In this document: positions 1-11,384 of the stretch, piece after piece | How the letters are laid out: each line of letters opens with the position of its first letter | Numbering within the stretch: the stretch's first letter is position 1 | From: Apodospora peruviana | Taxonomy: Eukaryota > Ascomycota > Sordariomycetes > Sordariales > Lasiosphaeriaceae | Length of the DNA: 64,000 nucleotides | Direction: 5' to 3' | Assembly (NCBI GenBank): GCA_033439685.1 | Contig: JAUEDM010000005.1 | Coordinates: 2,170,001-2,234,000 of the forward strand | The notes under the pieces: generated by a model | What the model saw: only the letters and a program-made list of their open reading frames with translations | Database searches by the model: none | Told to the model about the DNA's origin: nothing | Position numbers and translations under genes: made by a program

Positions 1-2
1 GC

Positions 3-839
3 TCAAGCTGGCGCGACCGTGACCGCACCCCGAGCCGATCGGATACCCAGCGGATGAAGCGCAAGGAGGAAATCCGCGCCCAAATCCGCGCGCTTGAGCA
101 GCAGCAGCAGCAGCAGCAACCCATATCTCCTTCAGACGATGGGCAACAGCAGCGGTTTGTCGATTATGATAATGAGCAGGACACGATGATCCAGGCCCAG
201 ATCGAGGCGCTCGAGCAGGAGCGGATCTTTGTCCAGCAGGCCGCACAGGAGGAGTACAAGCGCCGCACCTCGCAAGGGGCCATGATGTTCGCCGAGTTCC
301 AGACCCAGGAGCCTGAGCCGGTGGTGCCTGCGCTGCCCCGCGTGGGCAGTATTGAGGACCTGCAGAAGCATATAAGCAAGCAGGTGAGGCAGTCGCTTTT
401 GTTAACTACCAATACCAATGTCAATAACACGTCTGCGTCGTCTGCGTCACCGATGACAAGAGAGGAGGGCCTCCTCTGGTCACCAATTTCGTCACTCGCG
501 ACGGCATTTTCCTCGTCATCATCGCCATCGAAAGGAACTTGGTCACCCACCAGAGTAACGATCCCGGCGGGAGCGGGAGGAGTCGCTCCACAAGAAGACA
601 GAGAAGCCGCTGCTCGTCGTGAGAGGGGACGCAAACAGATTCTCAAGAAGGCGCGCCGCAACGAGATCATGGCCCAGATCACGGCCATCGAGGCGGGTGT
701 CGATATCAGGGCCGAGCACCGTGCTCAGGGGATGTGGAGCAAGGGTGGGTGGGAGAATGCCAGCCTGCCTAGGGAGAGGGATTGGTTGCACGAGGGCAAG
801 CATCGGAGGGGAGCGAGTCGGGTTGAGTTGAGGTACTGA
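3..839 (+). CDS. Unknown Q-rich protein, C-terminal part
   Basis: The frame is open from the window edge through the first internal ATG at 54, so the 5' end lies outside the window; 278 residues are visible. The visible part has a basic/glutamine-rich helix with a run of seven Q (around residues 30-36 of the visible piece), a second Q/E-rich helical stretch containing IQAQIEALEQE, a Ser/Thr-rich middle, and a basic helix near the C-terminus (RKQILKKARRNEIMAQI). Repeats of the type 'EIxAQIxALEQ' suggest coiled coil. No enzyme or DNA-binding motif is visible. Convergent with hul5 downstream. I do not recognise the family; it may be a regulatory or scaffold protein whose defining domain lies upstream. 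The frame is supported by length and by lack of any stop up to the edge. Confidence 0.6.
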   Translation, partial: SSWRDRDRTPSRSDTQRMKRKEEIRAQIRALEQQQQQQQPISPSDDGQQQRFVDYDNEQDTMIQAQIEALEQERIFVQQAAQEEYKRRTSQGAMMFAEFQTQEPEPVVPALPRVGSIEDLQKHISKQVRQSLLLTTNTNVNNTSASSASPMTREEGLLWSPISSLATAFSSSSSPSKGTWSPTRVTIPAGAGGVAPQEDREAAARRERGRKQILKKARRNEIMAQITAIEAGVDIRAEHRAQGMWSKGGWENASLPRERDWLHEGKHRRGASRVELRY

Positions 840-1649
840 GTCATCATTCCTATCATGATAGGAAGGGAGTAGCTGTGGATGTGCATGTTTTTGGGATAGG
901 GGTTTGTTGGGTTGCTGATGATTCAGTTGACAGGAGTTTTGATCTGTTTGTTTTGTTGGAAAATAGGGGGATTTAACGAAAGAACAGGCGTGGCCTCTTA
1001 ATTGGCACTCACAAGATTCTTTTCCTGTTTTTAAATTTGTTTCTATTTGTCTTCTTTTTGATGTATGTAACAGAAACTACCACCACCACCACCACCACCA
1101 GGGAAGGTTGTTGTATCAGTTTCTTGTTCTACTTCTTTTCGCGTCTAGCCTGTCCTTTTCTCATCTGTATCTACCAATGTCTTATCTAGGTTCATACGTT
1201 TATTAATCAGGTACATACAACCTACCACGTCTCACTTACAAGATACAATCTTTTCTTGGTAGTCTTTCGAACAGTATCACCTATGCTCCCATTTAGATAA
1301 ATAATTAGTTACCTATTATGCCTGATCTATTACCACCAGAAGCCCATCGCATCTCTTAAGGCGCTCTCTACAAACTCCGCCGGTCATCCATCTACACCTA
1401 CACGGAGGTAATCGTAGACGGTCGTGACCACAACACCAAGCACACAATTATCCGGTTATCGTTTCTCAGCTCCTTCATTATGTATGGCCAGTCAGCCGGT
1501 GTCACTCCTTTATTTCTATACATAAACCTGTTTGTTCATCCTAAACATATAAACCACATATCATCCCATTGACCAATATAAGGAAGGTACTCTACCTATG
1601 ACAAAACTCCAACCAAACCCCTTCCCTTCCCTTGAAATCACCTGAAAAG
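840..1649. other. Convergent 3' spacer with CAC microsatellite
   Basis: About 0.8 kb between the two convergent stop codons. It is T-rich and holds a short CAC/CCA trinucleotide run at about 1078-1100. It is expected to contain the 3' UTRs and poly(A) sites of both genes. No ORF with a coding look. Confidence 0.6.
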
Positions 1650-4600
1650 TTAACTCAAATCAAACCCAGCCCCGCTCTTGACCGCATAGAGCAGCTTATC
1701 TCTCAACACCGCCTTGGTCCTGTACTGCGGCAACTTCAACAAGTTCACACAAGTACTAGCGCTGGGCAACCTCTCCTGATCCTGCCCTCCATCTCTGATA
1801 CTGAACGCCGGCGTGAGCTGCCCGAACCCCAACAACGGCGCCCTCGGCGTCGACGTCACATACTTGAGCACCTCCCGCCTCTCGTCGTCCGCGAGCCCGT
1901 GCATAACCTCCCAGAACAGTTTGACCGTCTCGTGCTCCTGGCCGTCGTCCCCAATGGCATACACACCGGAATAGACAGTATGCCGTCGCAGATCTTCCAC
2001 GTCGATCTCGGAAGAATCGCCACCGACGAGACGCTGCAACTCCGTCTGGTTGAACATGCTCAGCCACGCCGGGTCGATGACCAGACCCAACCCGCGCAGA
2101 AACGCTTTCGTCTGCGCGTGCGGCTGCACCGCAAGGCGGTGCCGCGCCACGTAGCTGATGTACAGCGGCCGATTTTCTTTGGTTACGGGAATGTTCTCGC
2201 CGTCGGGGATAAGATTGCGGCTGATGGTGTGGACGGGCTCGCCCGGTAGCGAGACCTGATCCGAGATGGTGAAGTCGAGAGCGAGATCGTCGACGTTGCC
2301 GTCGTAGTTCTTCAGGCGGAGCATGCCTTGATACAGCTCCTCGTCGAGTTCGTGGAGGTCGTTGATGTTGGCACCACGGTTGTAGCCATCCTGCGCCCCG
2401 GCCGAGGCCCACTTCAACAGGAAGAATCCGGCAAATACGATATCGATGAGGATCCCTTCGTACATACACTTGCCGATGATGCGTCCGAGGAATTCGTACT
2501 GCCGCAAAAGGTCGGCCATGCTCTCCCGCCAGGTTTCCGATTTCTCCTCGATACCCGCCGCTCGGAGGGCTTCCTTTTGCTGGTCGATCGCCGCAGGGTT
2601 AGGATAGTACGAGCTCTTGCTGTTGGTGATGAACAGACGCTGGTCTTGCGTGAAGGCTTCCTTGGTGACGCTTGTGAGGAATTCCTTGGTGACTCCACCC
2701 CCGTCGATGCCGGCTTCGGGGATTCCGAATTCATCCACAAATGTGATCTGGATAGGCTCCTTCAGACCGTCTTCCAGGTCCCAGAACTGCTCGAGGGCAT
2801 CCGAAAAGACCTGCCCTCGCTTGATCTCTGCATGATGGCGGTTGACAATGTCTCGACCAGACCCGTGATTGAGCATCGAGTTCCTCCACTGATCATTGTC
2901 AATAAGTCCACTCCGCCGCCGCTCTTTGTCGAGGTGAATGAACTGGCGAAATATCTGCACTCGGGTCTCGAACGGGATGACGAACGGCATATTCCTCAAA
3001 ATTTCGAGCTTCGGGCCGCTCGCTGCGAGCATCCTCTCTCTGGCGGCCTTTCTTTGCCGCGCTTTCACCGTTGCCTGCTGAGCATGGCGGGACGGGGGAT
3101 AGCTGATCCTTTCTTCATCCAAATCCATCTCGTCTTCATCTGGGTCGTCTTCATCGGCTTCGCGGAGCTCACGCTGTCTTTGCTCCTCGAGCACAACAGC
3201 AGCCAGGAAGCTTTCCATGTCGAATCTCGACGTCATGAGCCAATGACGCTGGGGCAAGAAGGGTCGTCGTGAATCTCGCTCATAGAGCATTTTCATCGCT
3301 GTCGTAACGAGGTTGCGGAATGCGTCAAAGTCAATACCGGCAGTGATGACAAAGCCTGGTGACTTATTGCCATCGTTTACATCCCCGGAGATCTTCTTTG
3401 CGGGTGCTGAGGCTAGGAAGTCGCCTAGGGAGCTCAGGGTCTTTTGCGTCCCCGCTGCTGCTTCGAGTATGTCGGCAGAATTGTAGTAAAGGGTGAAGCT
3501 CAGGTGCTTGAGAAAGAGCGTGAGCCGTTGGAGGGCCTCTGCCGGAAGTCCGCTTGATCGCACACGCGAGACCTGCCCTCCCAAACTGGCTGAAGGGCTA
3601 AGCGCGCTGAAGAAGTCGTCGTCATCCATCAAGCGAAGCACAAAAACATAGAGCTCGAGGAAGAGAAGAACAGTCTGCCACTCTCGATGCCACTTCGACT
3701 CCGGCGCAGAGACTTTGGTTTCACCCGTGTATGTCTTGTATCGCAGGATGTCCAACGCAGCAGTCTCGTTGGAAAGAATGGCGTGGAAAATTGATGTTTT
3801 GCTCATGGCCTCCCAGAAGAGTTTCACAGCAGGGACCCGTCCCTGAGCACTCGGAATGTCCGCAAGATAGAGGCGCATGCGGATCTCATCGCTGAGGGCG
3901 GGGAAGCAGTAGATGAGCGTGAGGATGTGGCCGGCGAGAAAGCCGGCATCTTGAGGGTCGGGTGCGGAGCTCTTTCCGTGATTCCTGGTATTGTTAGAAT
4001 ATATCAAGACTATGAGTAAGGTGGAAGAGACTTACAATGTGAACCTTTCGAGTAGCCGCGTTATCTCATCTCTGTCAACGAGCGAAGCTAGTTCACTGCG
4101 GACGTAGGGAGGAAGAACTTCTTCGAAGTCCTGGGCTTCGCTTGATCCTTTAGAAGTCCTGGTAAATCCAGCTCTGATTTGACTTGAGGAAATGGATAAG
4201 AGTTGATACAGAGCTTTCGGAATGAGGGAAGGTGATGCTGAATTTTCTGATTTCTTCTTGCTCTTCTGTAGAGCAACAAAATGTGCTAAAAGCCACAGAA
4301 ATGGGGTCTGTTGCTCGGATGCCTTGGGCATACCTGCAAGAATCGACTCTGCCAGACGACCAAGATCGATCTGGGCAGCAAAGGAGTCGATGTTCCTTTC
4401 AAATAGGTGCAACTCCGGTTGTGCAAGGAAGGCGAAGGCGAACTGGCGATATGCGTTTTCCGTGAATTTTGCTATTGGCAACTGTTAGCAGAAAGTTCGC
4501 CATACGTTGGGTATTGGTACTGGACGATGGGCTAATATTAGTGACCTACCAGGTACGTTGTTCTCCCAAAGGGGAGCAACCACGGCATTTTGTAAGATAC

Positions 4601-5330
4601 CGACATCTTTCGACTCCGGACCGCTCTGGCGGAGATAGGTGCCGAGGACTTGATAATACTGATCCATGAGCGGCACAAGTGCTTGGGGGCGTGTTTGTAG
4701 AATCGAAGCAAGCGTCTCAAAGAACACGCGGGTTTGTTGTTTAGTGTGTGGTTGAGTGTTTGGTTGTACCTGAGGGCTATCAGAGTGCCAGAACAGCAAT
4801 GTTAGTATATATATGGACAAAAATGAAGAGTAGACACCGTGTCTAGAGTTAGATTTATACCTTTTCAAGGCCATGACTATCGAATGTGCTAGTTTGCCCA
4901 ATCTTGTGGGGTTTATAGCCCCGGATGTGAAGGCACGGAACTTTGTCTGGACCAAGTCTTGACTGACTTGGGCGAGCCACACGTGGTCCTCTAACCTGGA
5001 AGCTTCAAAGGAAGTCAAAACTAGAGGAAGTGCCTCTATTGACCTCTGCTCAGTGTTTTCCGTGTGGGTCTGGTAGAGCAAGTTAAGATGATGACGACAA
5101 GAAGCTCTAAAGTCCCGCCGCACCCGGTAACCCCTCCACGATCTTTGGATACGAAACGCGGCCTTCAGTTTTTCTCTCTCACGCTGTCTCTGTTGACGCT
5201 CCGCTTGCGCACTCTTCACGGCCACAGCAGATGCGCCAGCTGTAGAGCTTGCCCATGGGTTGATTGGCTTTTGTCCGCTGAGGTTGACGTTTCGCGCCTT
5301 GCGTGAGCTGCCCGTAAAGGTTGGAAACAT
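1650..5330 (-). CDS. hul5: HECT-type E3 ubiquitin ligase, Hul5/UBE3C-like
   Basis: Transfers ubiquitin from E2 via a catalytic cysteine; yeast Hul5 and human UBE3C act with the proteasome to extend chains and clear misfolded proteins (family knowledge). Exons (minus strand): 5330-4861, 4776-4550, 4471-4036, 3984-1650; total 3468 nt, 1155 aa. Introns of 84, 78 and 51 bp have GTATAA, GTAGGT and GTAAGT donors. The first (4777-4860) is in frame without a stop, so it is easily mistaken for coding sequence. An IQ motif (FRIQRSWRGYRVRRDF) lies near residues 59-75, as in Hul5/UBE3B/UBE3C. An acidic linker precedes the C-terminal HECT domain, which contains VDEFGIPEAGIDGGGVTKEF and ends with STCVNLLKLPQY; the predicted catalytic Cys is residue 1123. 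The ATG at 5330 begins MFPTFTGSSRKARNVNLSG, a typical family N-terminus. High confidence. Confidence 0.93.
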
Positions 5331-7126
5331 GATTTGGGTTGGCCGTGATTCCGGCACCACTCTCAAGACCTGGACCAACTCTTATCCCTTTCGATTTCTT
5401 GCAGCCTCGAGACGAAGTTTTATACGTGATTTGTATCGGCAAATAATGTCGGTGGCAAGAGCTCGCTGGGAAAAGGCCCGGATGGCAGGATCTCGGAAGG
5501 TGGTACAAAGCCTCGGGAGACGAGAGCTCGGAGCTCAGCGTTTGCGGAGGACGTCGAAATCCCAGGTACCTAATTATAGGATGTCTCAGTATCCCAGCAT
5601 GTTCAAAAAGGCACCATCTTCCAGAATGTTCAGCCTACGAACCCAACTTGGTTTGGACGGGTCTGCAAGGCCTATTAGTCAGACGTACTGCAAAGAGACT
5701 GACGCCTGGAGTGGACTGAGGCGATTGGTAGCTGGAGATGTAGAACACGCCGTCGTGACAAATGAGAGTTGGTAGTTATCACTGCGGATTTACTGTATAC
5801 GTGACTGCGCCGAGCAGAGCTTCCTCAGCTTCAGGAGCGAAGCTTGAGCGGGGTTACCTGAGGTTCCAGGTTAGGGCCGGAATCTTGTTTATTGCCGAGC
5901 CAATTCGGTCTGAAGTTTAAATGCACGATGAGATAGGTAGATGGGCCCTTACCAACCAAGCTATATCGCGCTGATGTTGTCACTCGCAACTAAGGCAGGA
6001 GGTAGACGGGCAGAGGCAGCAAGTACTGCCTGTGATGGTCATCTACGAGATTCCATCCCACCCAGACGTCCATCCGCTGCGGCGCTTGGGGGAGCTGTCA
6101 GCAAGGTGTACCACTTGTGACCTGCATGACGCTAGTCATCAGCGCGGGGCTGTCCGATAGCGATAAGACTGTCTGGCTGGACTCTGGACCGTCGACTGGG
6201 GACTGGGGCACTGGGGCAAGCCCACACACCGCAGGTCATCGTCCGGCCCGTGCACACAAAGAACAAAGACGCCAAAAAAGATTTGAGAAGCGCGGGTGCG
6301 CGGTCAGAAGCACCGATAACTGCATACCTGAATAAATCTACGAGGACAGGTCTATCTTAGACTTGGAAAGAGCCACCTTTGCATCCGCCATCCGAAGTTA
6401 AGACTTCGCATGGTCCCATCAAGATTTACTAACCTGGCACTCATGGAAGGGTGGGTTATCCAGAGACATCCGTAGCCCAGTCCGAGGTTCCATGGGAAAC
6501 GTCGAGTGTATTTCGACCCTCCATTCAACTTTTTGCCACTTGGAACAGAAGGAGCGCAAGGGCATTAGTGGCAGGGACAGTGCGTTCGTGATGGAAATTG
6601 TCAGACTGGTGATATTCGCAAATAAAAGCTACGACCACCTTGCAAGTCTTGGACCTGCTGGCGACATGAGCAAACTCACCGGCACAACTGGTCGTCTTAT
6701 CAGGTGACTACATTAATTGCAACAGCAAATAACCGGTCAACAAGGCCATGAATGTGTAATTCCACGAAGCTTTGTGACTGATGAACACGGATACACCACG
6801 TGGGGCAGATGCAAAAATCAGAGTTCAATAAAGAGGGTCAGATGTTGATGAATAGGATAAAAAGCGCTGAATCATTTACTGGTCCAGAAAGTTTGATGGC
6901 CCGTCGTTGGTAGGGCTCGGTTAATTACATAACCCACTCTGCATTTGTTGCAGCTAAAAAATTCTGCCACGACTTTAAGCCATCGCATCCCGCCCGCCTC
7001 TCCTCCTTTTTCTTTCTCCCAGCGAACTCAACCCTTTATCTTCCACACCCTTTCATAAACACCCAGAAAGGAGTCAGATAAGTACGGTACCATCGTGCTT
7101 GGTTCCTGTCTCTTTCTGATTTTCTA
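5331..7126. other. Long intergenic region upstream of hul5 and pab1
   Basis: About 1.8 kb between divergent hul5 and pab1. It has several short ORFs (e.g. 5260-5775 +, overlapping the hul5 5' end antisense) with no recognisable motif. It should hold both promoters. A stretch at 6370-6500 faintly resembles a 5S rRNA internal control region but the spacing is wrong (see rejected items). Confidence 0.5.
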
Positions 7127-7225
7127 AACTCCACCAAAAAAAATTGAAAATCCACCCAAAAAATTGACAATCTACCAACCACCAAAAACCACCCCAGAAA
7201 AGAAAAAAAAATTCCACGACCGAAC
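7127..7225 (+). promoter_or_regulatory. A-rich 5' leader tract of pab1
   Basis: About 100 nt upstream of pab1 contain repeated oligo(A) runs (A8, A4, A6, A5, A9 and others) separated by CCACC/TTG interruptions. In animals, PABPC1 mRNA carries such an A-rich leader that the protein binds to repress its own translation. I infer the same autoregulation here; that this tract is transcribed is assumed, about 0.3 kb 5' of the ATG. Confidence 0.55.
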
Positions 7226-7426
7226 GACCGACTCATCAACCTCACCCGGAATCCAACATCTCCCCAAGTCATTGCTTACGTCTTTGTCCGCCTTGCCAGA
7301 CAACGACCGATACTTGTCTTGATTGATAAGGATTGCCTACCCCAGATCCGTCACGTTCGTCCCTGTCTACGTCGCTCTATCCGCGCACGGTATTCTTCAC
7401 CTCGAACCTTTGAATTCTAGATCTCG

Positions 7427-7512
7427 GTATGTCCATCTCATCACGAATTGAGCGCCCGGTGGTGTTGGTAAGTGCCGGTTGCAAGAGCCGCAGGCTGACA
7501 TTCACCGGCTAG
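7427..7512 (+). other. Probable 5' UTR intron of pab1
   Basis: Donor GTATGT at 7427, branch-like GCTGAC at about 7494 and acceptor CTAG ending at 7512, 22 nt before the pab1 ATG. An alternative donor GTAAGT lies at 7468 but would leave only 45 nt. Inferred from splice motifs only. Confidence 0.5.
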
Positions 7513-7534
7513 TATCTACGATTCAACTCACGTC

Positions 7535-9907
7535 ATGGCTTCTACCATCGCCCCCGGCGCTGTGGACCAGCTCGCCGCCGACCTTGGCAATGCCAGCCTT
7601 AACGGAGGCGACAAGAACACTTCCGCCATCAACACCAACGTGGCTGGCGACTACCACAATGAGGATCTTGACAGCGCGGGCCCCACCCCAAGCTCCGCTG
7701 CTCCCCATCCCCAAGCTTCCGCGTCACTCTATGTCGGAGAGCTCGACCCATCCGTGACGGAGGCCATGCTCTTCGAGCTGTTCTCCCAGATCGGCTCTGT
7801 TGCATCCATCCGTGTCTGCCGCGACGCTGTCACCCGCCGCTCGCTTGGATATGCCTATGTCAACTACAACACCACTTCGGACGGCGAGAAGGCACTCGAG
7901 GAGCTTAACTATACTTTGATCAAGGGCCGTCCCTGCCGTATCATGTGGTCTCAGCGTGACCCCGCCCTCCGCAAGACAGGCCAGGGTAATGTCTTCATCA
8001 AGAACCTCGATGTTGCCATCGACAACAAGGCTCTGCACGACACTTTTGCCGCTTTCGGTAACATTCTGAGCTGCAAGGTTGCGCAGGACGAGCACGGCAA
8101 CTCGAAGGGTTACGGATTTGTACACTACGAGACTGACGAGGCTGCTGCGCAGGCCATCAAGCATGTCAACGGCATGCTTCTCAACGAGAAGAAGGTCTAT
8201 GTCGGTCACCACATTCCCAAGAAGGATCGCCAGAGCAAGTTCGAGGAGATGAAGGCCAACTTCACCAACGTCTACATCAAGAACCTCGCCCCTGACGTCA
8301 GCGATGATGAGTTTCGTGATCTGTTCGAGAAGTTCGGCGACGTCACTTCGTCTTCTGTCGCTCGCGATGAGACGGGCAAGAGCCGTCAGTTCGGCTTTGT
8401 CAACTTCACTACCCACGAGGCCGCTTCCGCCGCCGTCGAGGCCCTCAATGGCAAGGACTTCCACGGTCAGGAACTCTACGTCGGTCGCGCCCAGAAGAAG
8501 CATGAGCGCGAGGAGGAGCTCCGCAAGTCTTACGAGGCTGCTCGTCTCGAAAAGGCCAGCAAGTATCAAGGTGTCAACCTTTACATCAAGAATCTGGGTG
8601 ACGATGTTGATGACGATAAGCTGCGCCAGATGTTCTCCGAGTTTGGTCCCATCACCTCTGCCAAGGTCATGAGGGACAGCGTTACCGAGGGCGATGAGGA
8701 GCCCCAGGAGGGCAAGGATAAGGAGAACAAGAAGGAGGCCGAGAAGGAATCTGAGGAGGAGGGTTCCGAGAAGAAGTCGGAGAAGAAGGGCGACCGGAAG
8801 CTCGGCAAGAGCAAGGGCTTCGGCTTTGTGTGCTTCAGCAACCCTGACGACGCCACCAAGGCCGTTGCTGAGATGAATCAGCGGATGATTGACAGCAAGC
8901 CGCTTTATGTTGCGCTTGCCCAGCGCAAGGATGTACGCAAGAGCCAGCTGGAGGCGAGCATTCAGGCTCGTAACCAACTGCGCATGCAGCAAGCCGCCGC
9001 CCAGGCTGGCATGCCCCAACAGTACATGGCCCCTCCTGTATTCTACGCCCCCGGACAACAGCCCGGCTTTATGCCACCTGCCGGAGGCCGTGGTATGCCT
9101 TTCCCGCAAGGTGGTCTCGCCATGCCCCCTGTTCAGGGCGTGCAGGGCGGTCGTCCTGGACAGTTCCCAGGCTATGCAGGCCAGCAGGCTGGTCGTGGTG
9201 GAGTTCCCCAGCAGATTCCCCCCATGTACCCTCTCGGACAGTTCCCCCCCGGAGCTTATCCCGCTCAACCCAACAACCCTCAGTTCATGGCCGCCATCCA
9301 GCAGGTCCAGCAGCAAGCTGCTACTCTTGGTGGAGGACGTGGTGGCCCTGCCGGTCGGGGCATGCAGGGCATTCCTGCCATTCCTCAGGGAATCCAGGGT
9401 GTCTCTGGCCCTGGCATGCCTGGGTATCCTCCTAGCGGTAGGCCCCAGAACGGTAACATGGGCGGCCGTGGCGGCGCCGCTAACCGCGGTGGCTTCATGG
9501 GTGCCGGCCGTGGTGGCGTTACAGGCCCTGTTATACCCAGCGAGCTTAGTGTTGGAAGCCTCTTGCAGTCTCAGCTTGCTGCGACTAGCAATCCTCAGCA
9601 GCAGAAGCAGATCATTGGTGAGAACTTGTTCCCCAAGATCCAGGCGATCCAGCCCGACTTGGCTGGAAAGATTACCGGCATGTTGTTGGAGATGGACAAC
9701 GCCGAGCTTGTTAACCTGTAAGTCATACCGTATTCCAAAGTTGACTAGACCTTTACTGACTGATAACGCAGCTTTGAGGATGACTCCGCCCTAAACGCCA
9801 AGGTAAACGAGGCCATGGCTGTCTACCACGAGTACCTGAAGACTCAGGAAGAGGGCGAGGGCGACAAGCCCGCCAAGACGGAGGTGAAGGCCGAGGAGAA
9901 GGCATAA
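7535..9907 (+). CDS. pab1: Poly(A)-binding protein, cytoplasmic/nuclear
   Basis: Binds mRNA poly(A) tails and links them to translation initiation and deadenylation. Exons 7535-9717 and 9772-9907 (54-bp intron, GTAAGT donor, CGCAG acceptor); 2319 nt, 772 aa. Four RRMs: about residues 64-140 (SLYVGEL; LGYAYVNY), 152-229 (NVFIKNL; KGYGFVHY), 244-320 (NVYIKNL; RQFGFVNF) and 347-460 (NLYIKNL; KGFGFVCF). RRM4 carries a roughly 43-residue lysine/glutamate insertion (about 382-424) between RNP2 and RNP1. Then a P/G/Q/M-rich linker with RGG-like segments, and a C-terminal MLLE (PABC) domain with KITGMLLEMDN, split by the intron near its end. The ATG begins MASTIAPGAVDQLAADL, typical of filamentous fungi. 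Very secure. Confidence 0.97.
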
Positions 9908-10616
9908 TGGACCTACTCCCACTTCCCAAAATGGATATCGAGACTGCCGGCTTAAGCAGCGATGTGGTCATTGATCCTTTGTTTCAGCATGATATTTCTT
10001 TCTACATTCTTTCAGTTCTCCATGGCCGATCTTGCAGCAGGGTCCGGAAAAGTTTTGATACCAGCTTCATTTGATGGAATGATCCAACGCCATCATGCGC
10101 AACCACGGGGATTCCGCATCGGATGGAATTGGCAATATTTTATTGAGAGGTCAGAGGTCTCTCACGCGACGACTTTTGTGCAACATCTTGCTATGATATC
10201 GATATGGCATTCTCAATGTACTGATAGACTTGCTTTTTTGGAATCTGGTCCCCGGGGCGGCCATCTGTACGGACAGGGCGGGGCTTTTCTCTTTATTACA
10301 ACCGACTCGGCGTTTACGGTTGCGGATCTCACGAGTGTGTCCCTGGCAAGCTGGTCCGGACAGAAGGGGGACGGCGGGGCGCACTCCTCAGCAAAAATAC
10401 CCCCGGTCGTTATGATCAAACGAGGCCATCATCCACTACTCGTCTCGGACGGGACCGAATAGGCGTTACCCTATGAATAGGAAGATAGCTAATAGACACT
10501 AAAATGTTCAAAACTGCTTATTGATACCAGTTGCCTGGGTGATGGTGATATGTGGTCCTTCGGCTTAGAAGGCAGTTTTATCAATGTCCACGGCTGATCA
10601 GGACCCCTTTTATCGG
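9908..10616. other. pab1 3' UTR and spacer
   Basis: About 0.7 kb after the pab1 stop. A 166-codon ORF at 9962-10462 (+) has no recognisable motif and sits where the pab1 3' UTR is expected; I do not call it a gene. Confidence 0.5.
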
Positions 10617-10717
10617 CTACAGTCGTCTTCGGACGAGATCGCAGCTGACACCCTTGATTCAGGAACATCAAGATCAACCATGCGTCACAAGGGTTTCTGG
10701 CTTCTCAGGTGAGCCAG
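10617..10717 (+). repeat. Diverged promoter-like repeat, copy 1
   Basis: Contains TACAGTCGTCTTCGGACGA followed about 50 nt later by AGATCAACCATGCGTCAC, GGGTTT and TTCTCAGGTGAG. The same order of blocks recurs at 10767-10870 and, more diverged, at 12175-12290. Seen by direct comparison of the text. Confidence 0.75.
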
Positions 10718-10766
10718 CTCAACTTGACTGCTTATCAAGGTTCTTATTTGGGTGGCTTCATCTTGT

Positions 10767-11115
10767 TACAGTCGTCTTCAGACGATATCTCCTCACTGGA
10801 CACTCCTTACCTTACATCATCGAGATCAACCATGCGTCACTGGGGTTTATATCTTCTGAGGTGAGTTGGTATCCTTTTCAAAATTTTGTTGGATATATAA
10901 TGTCACCTTTTTGCCCCCGTTGGGCAAATTTCCTTTCTCTTACCAACCGCAAACATCGATTGCGAAAGCTCCCCTTCTGCCAGCCAGACACACAGACAAG
11001 CACGGCCAAACTGCCTCCCCTCCAGAGCACTTTGACTCTTGGAATATCTCTTGGGCTGAACGCATCTGGTAAGTAAATAATCACCCTGGCTCTTCTTCCT
11101 GCAGCAGACGTTCAG
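10767..11115 (+). repeat. Diverged leader/promoter module, copy 2
   Basis: Begins with the same TACAGTCGTCTTC and GAGATCAACCATGCGTCAC blocks as copy 1, then GGTATCCTTTTC, CACCTTTTTGCCCC, TCTTACCAACCGCAAACA, the CCAGACACACAGACAAGCACG block, CTTTGACTCTTGGAATATCTC and a GTAAGT ... CTGCAG intron-like end. The second half matches the 12.3-12.5 kb module block by block. It lies directly 5' of the first orphan frame (11385). Confidence 0.7.
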
Positions 11116-11384
11116 TCAACCCATAACTACGTACCTATGAGATTCGACAGACAGCTGACGGTCGGAGCATACACAGTCTACACTCCGCAGCCGAGACAAC
11201 CTCACATTTCCACACGGGTGCAACAGCTTCTTTGGCCAACAACACTTGGTAAGCCAGTATCAACCACATACATAAATAGGTACTGACGGAGCACACACAC
11301 ACCGTTCTGCATACAGTCTCCATCCACCCACGACAAGACAACCATCCTCACATTTGCCACACAAACGGGCGAACAACAGGCAAG

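Noticed and set aside
5260..5775. 171-codon plus-strand ORF overlapping the hul5 start
   Set aside because: Antisense to hul5 coding sequence, no motif.
6370..6500. 5S rRNA-like stretch (CCGAAGTTAAG ... GGGTGGGT)
   Set aside because: The two boxes resemble 5S internal control elements, but the interval is roughly 15-20 nt too long and no matching 5' or 3' stem is present; at best a degenerate pseudogene.
7724..9316. 530-codon ORF antisense to pab1
   Set aside because: Lies wholly opposite four clear RRMs; a codon-bias shadow.
9962..10462. 166-codon ORF after pab1
   Set aside because: In the expected 3' UTR, no motif, atypical composition.
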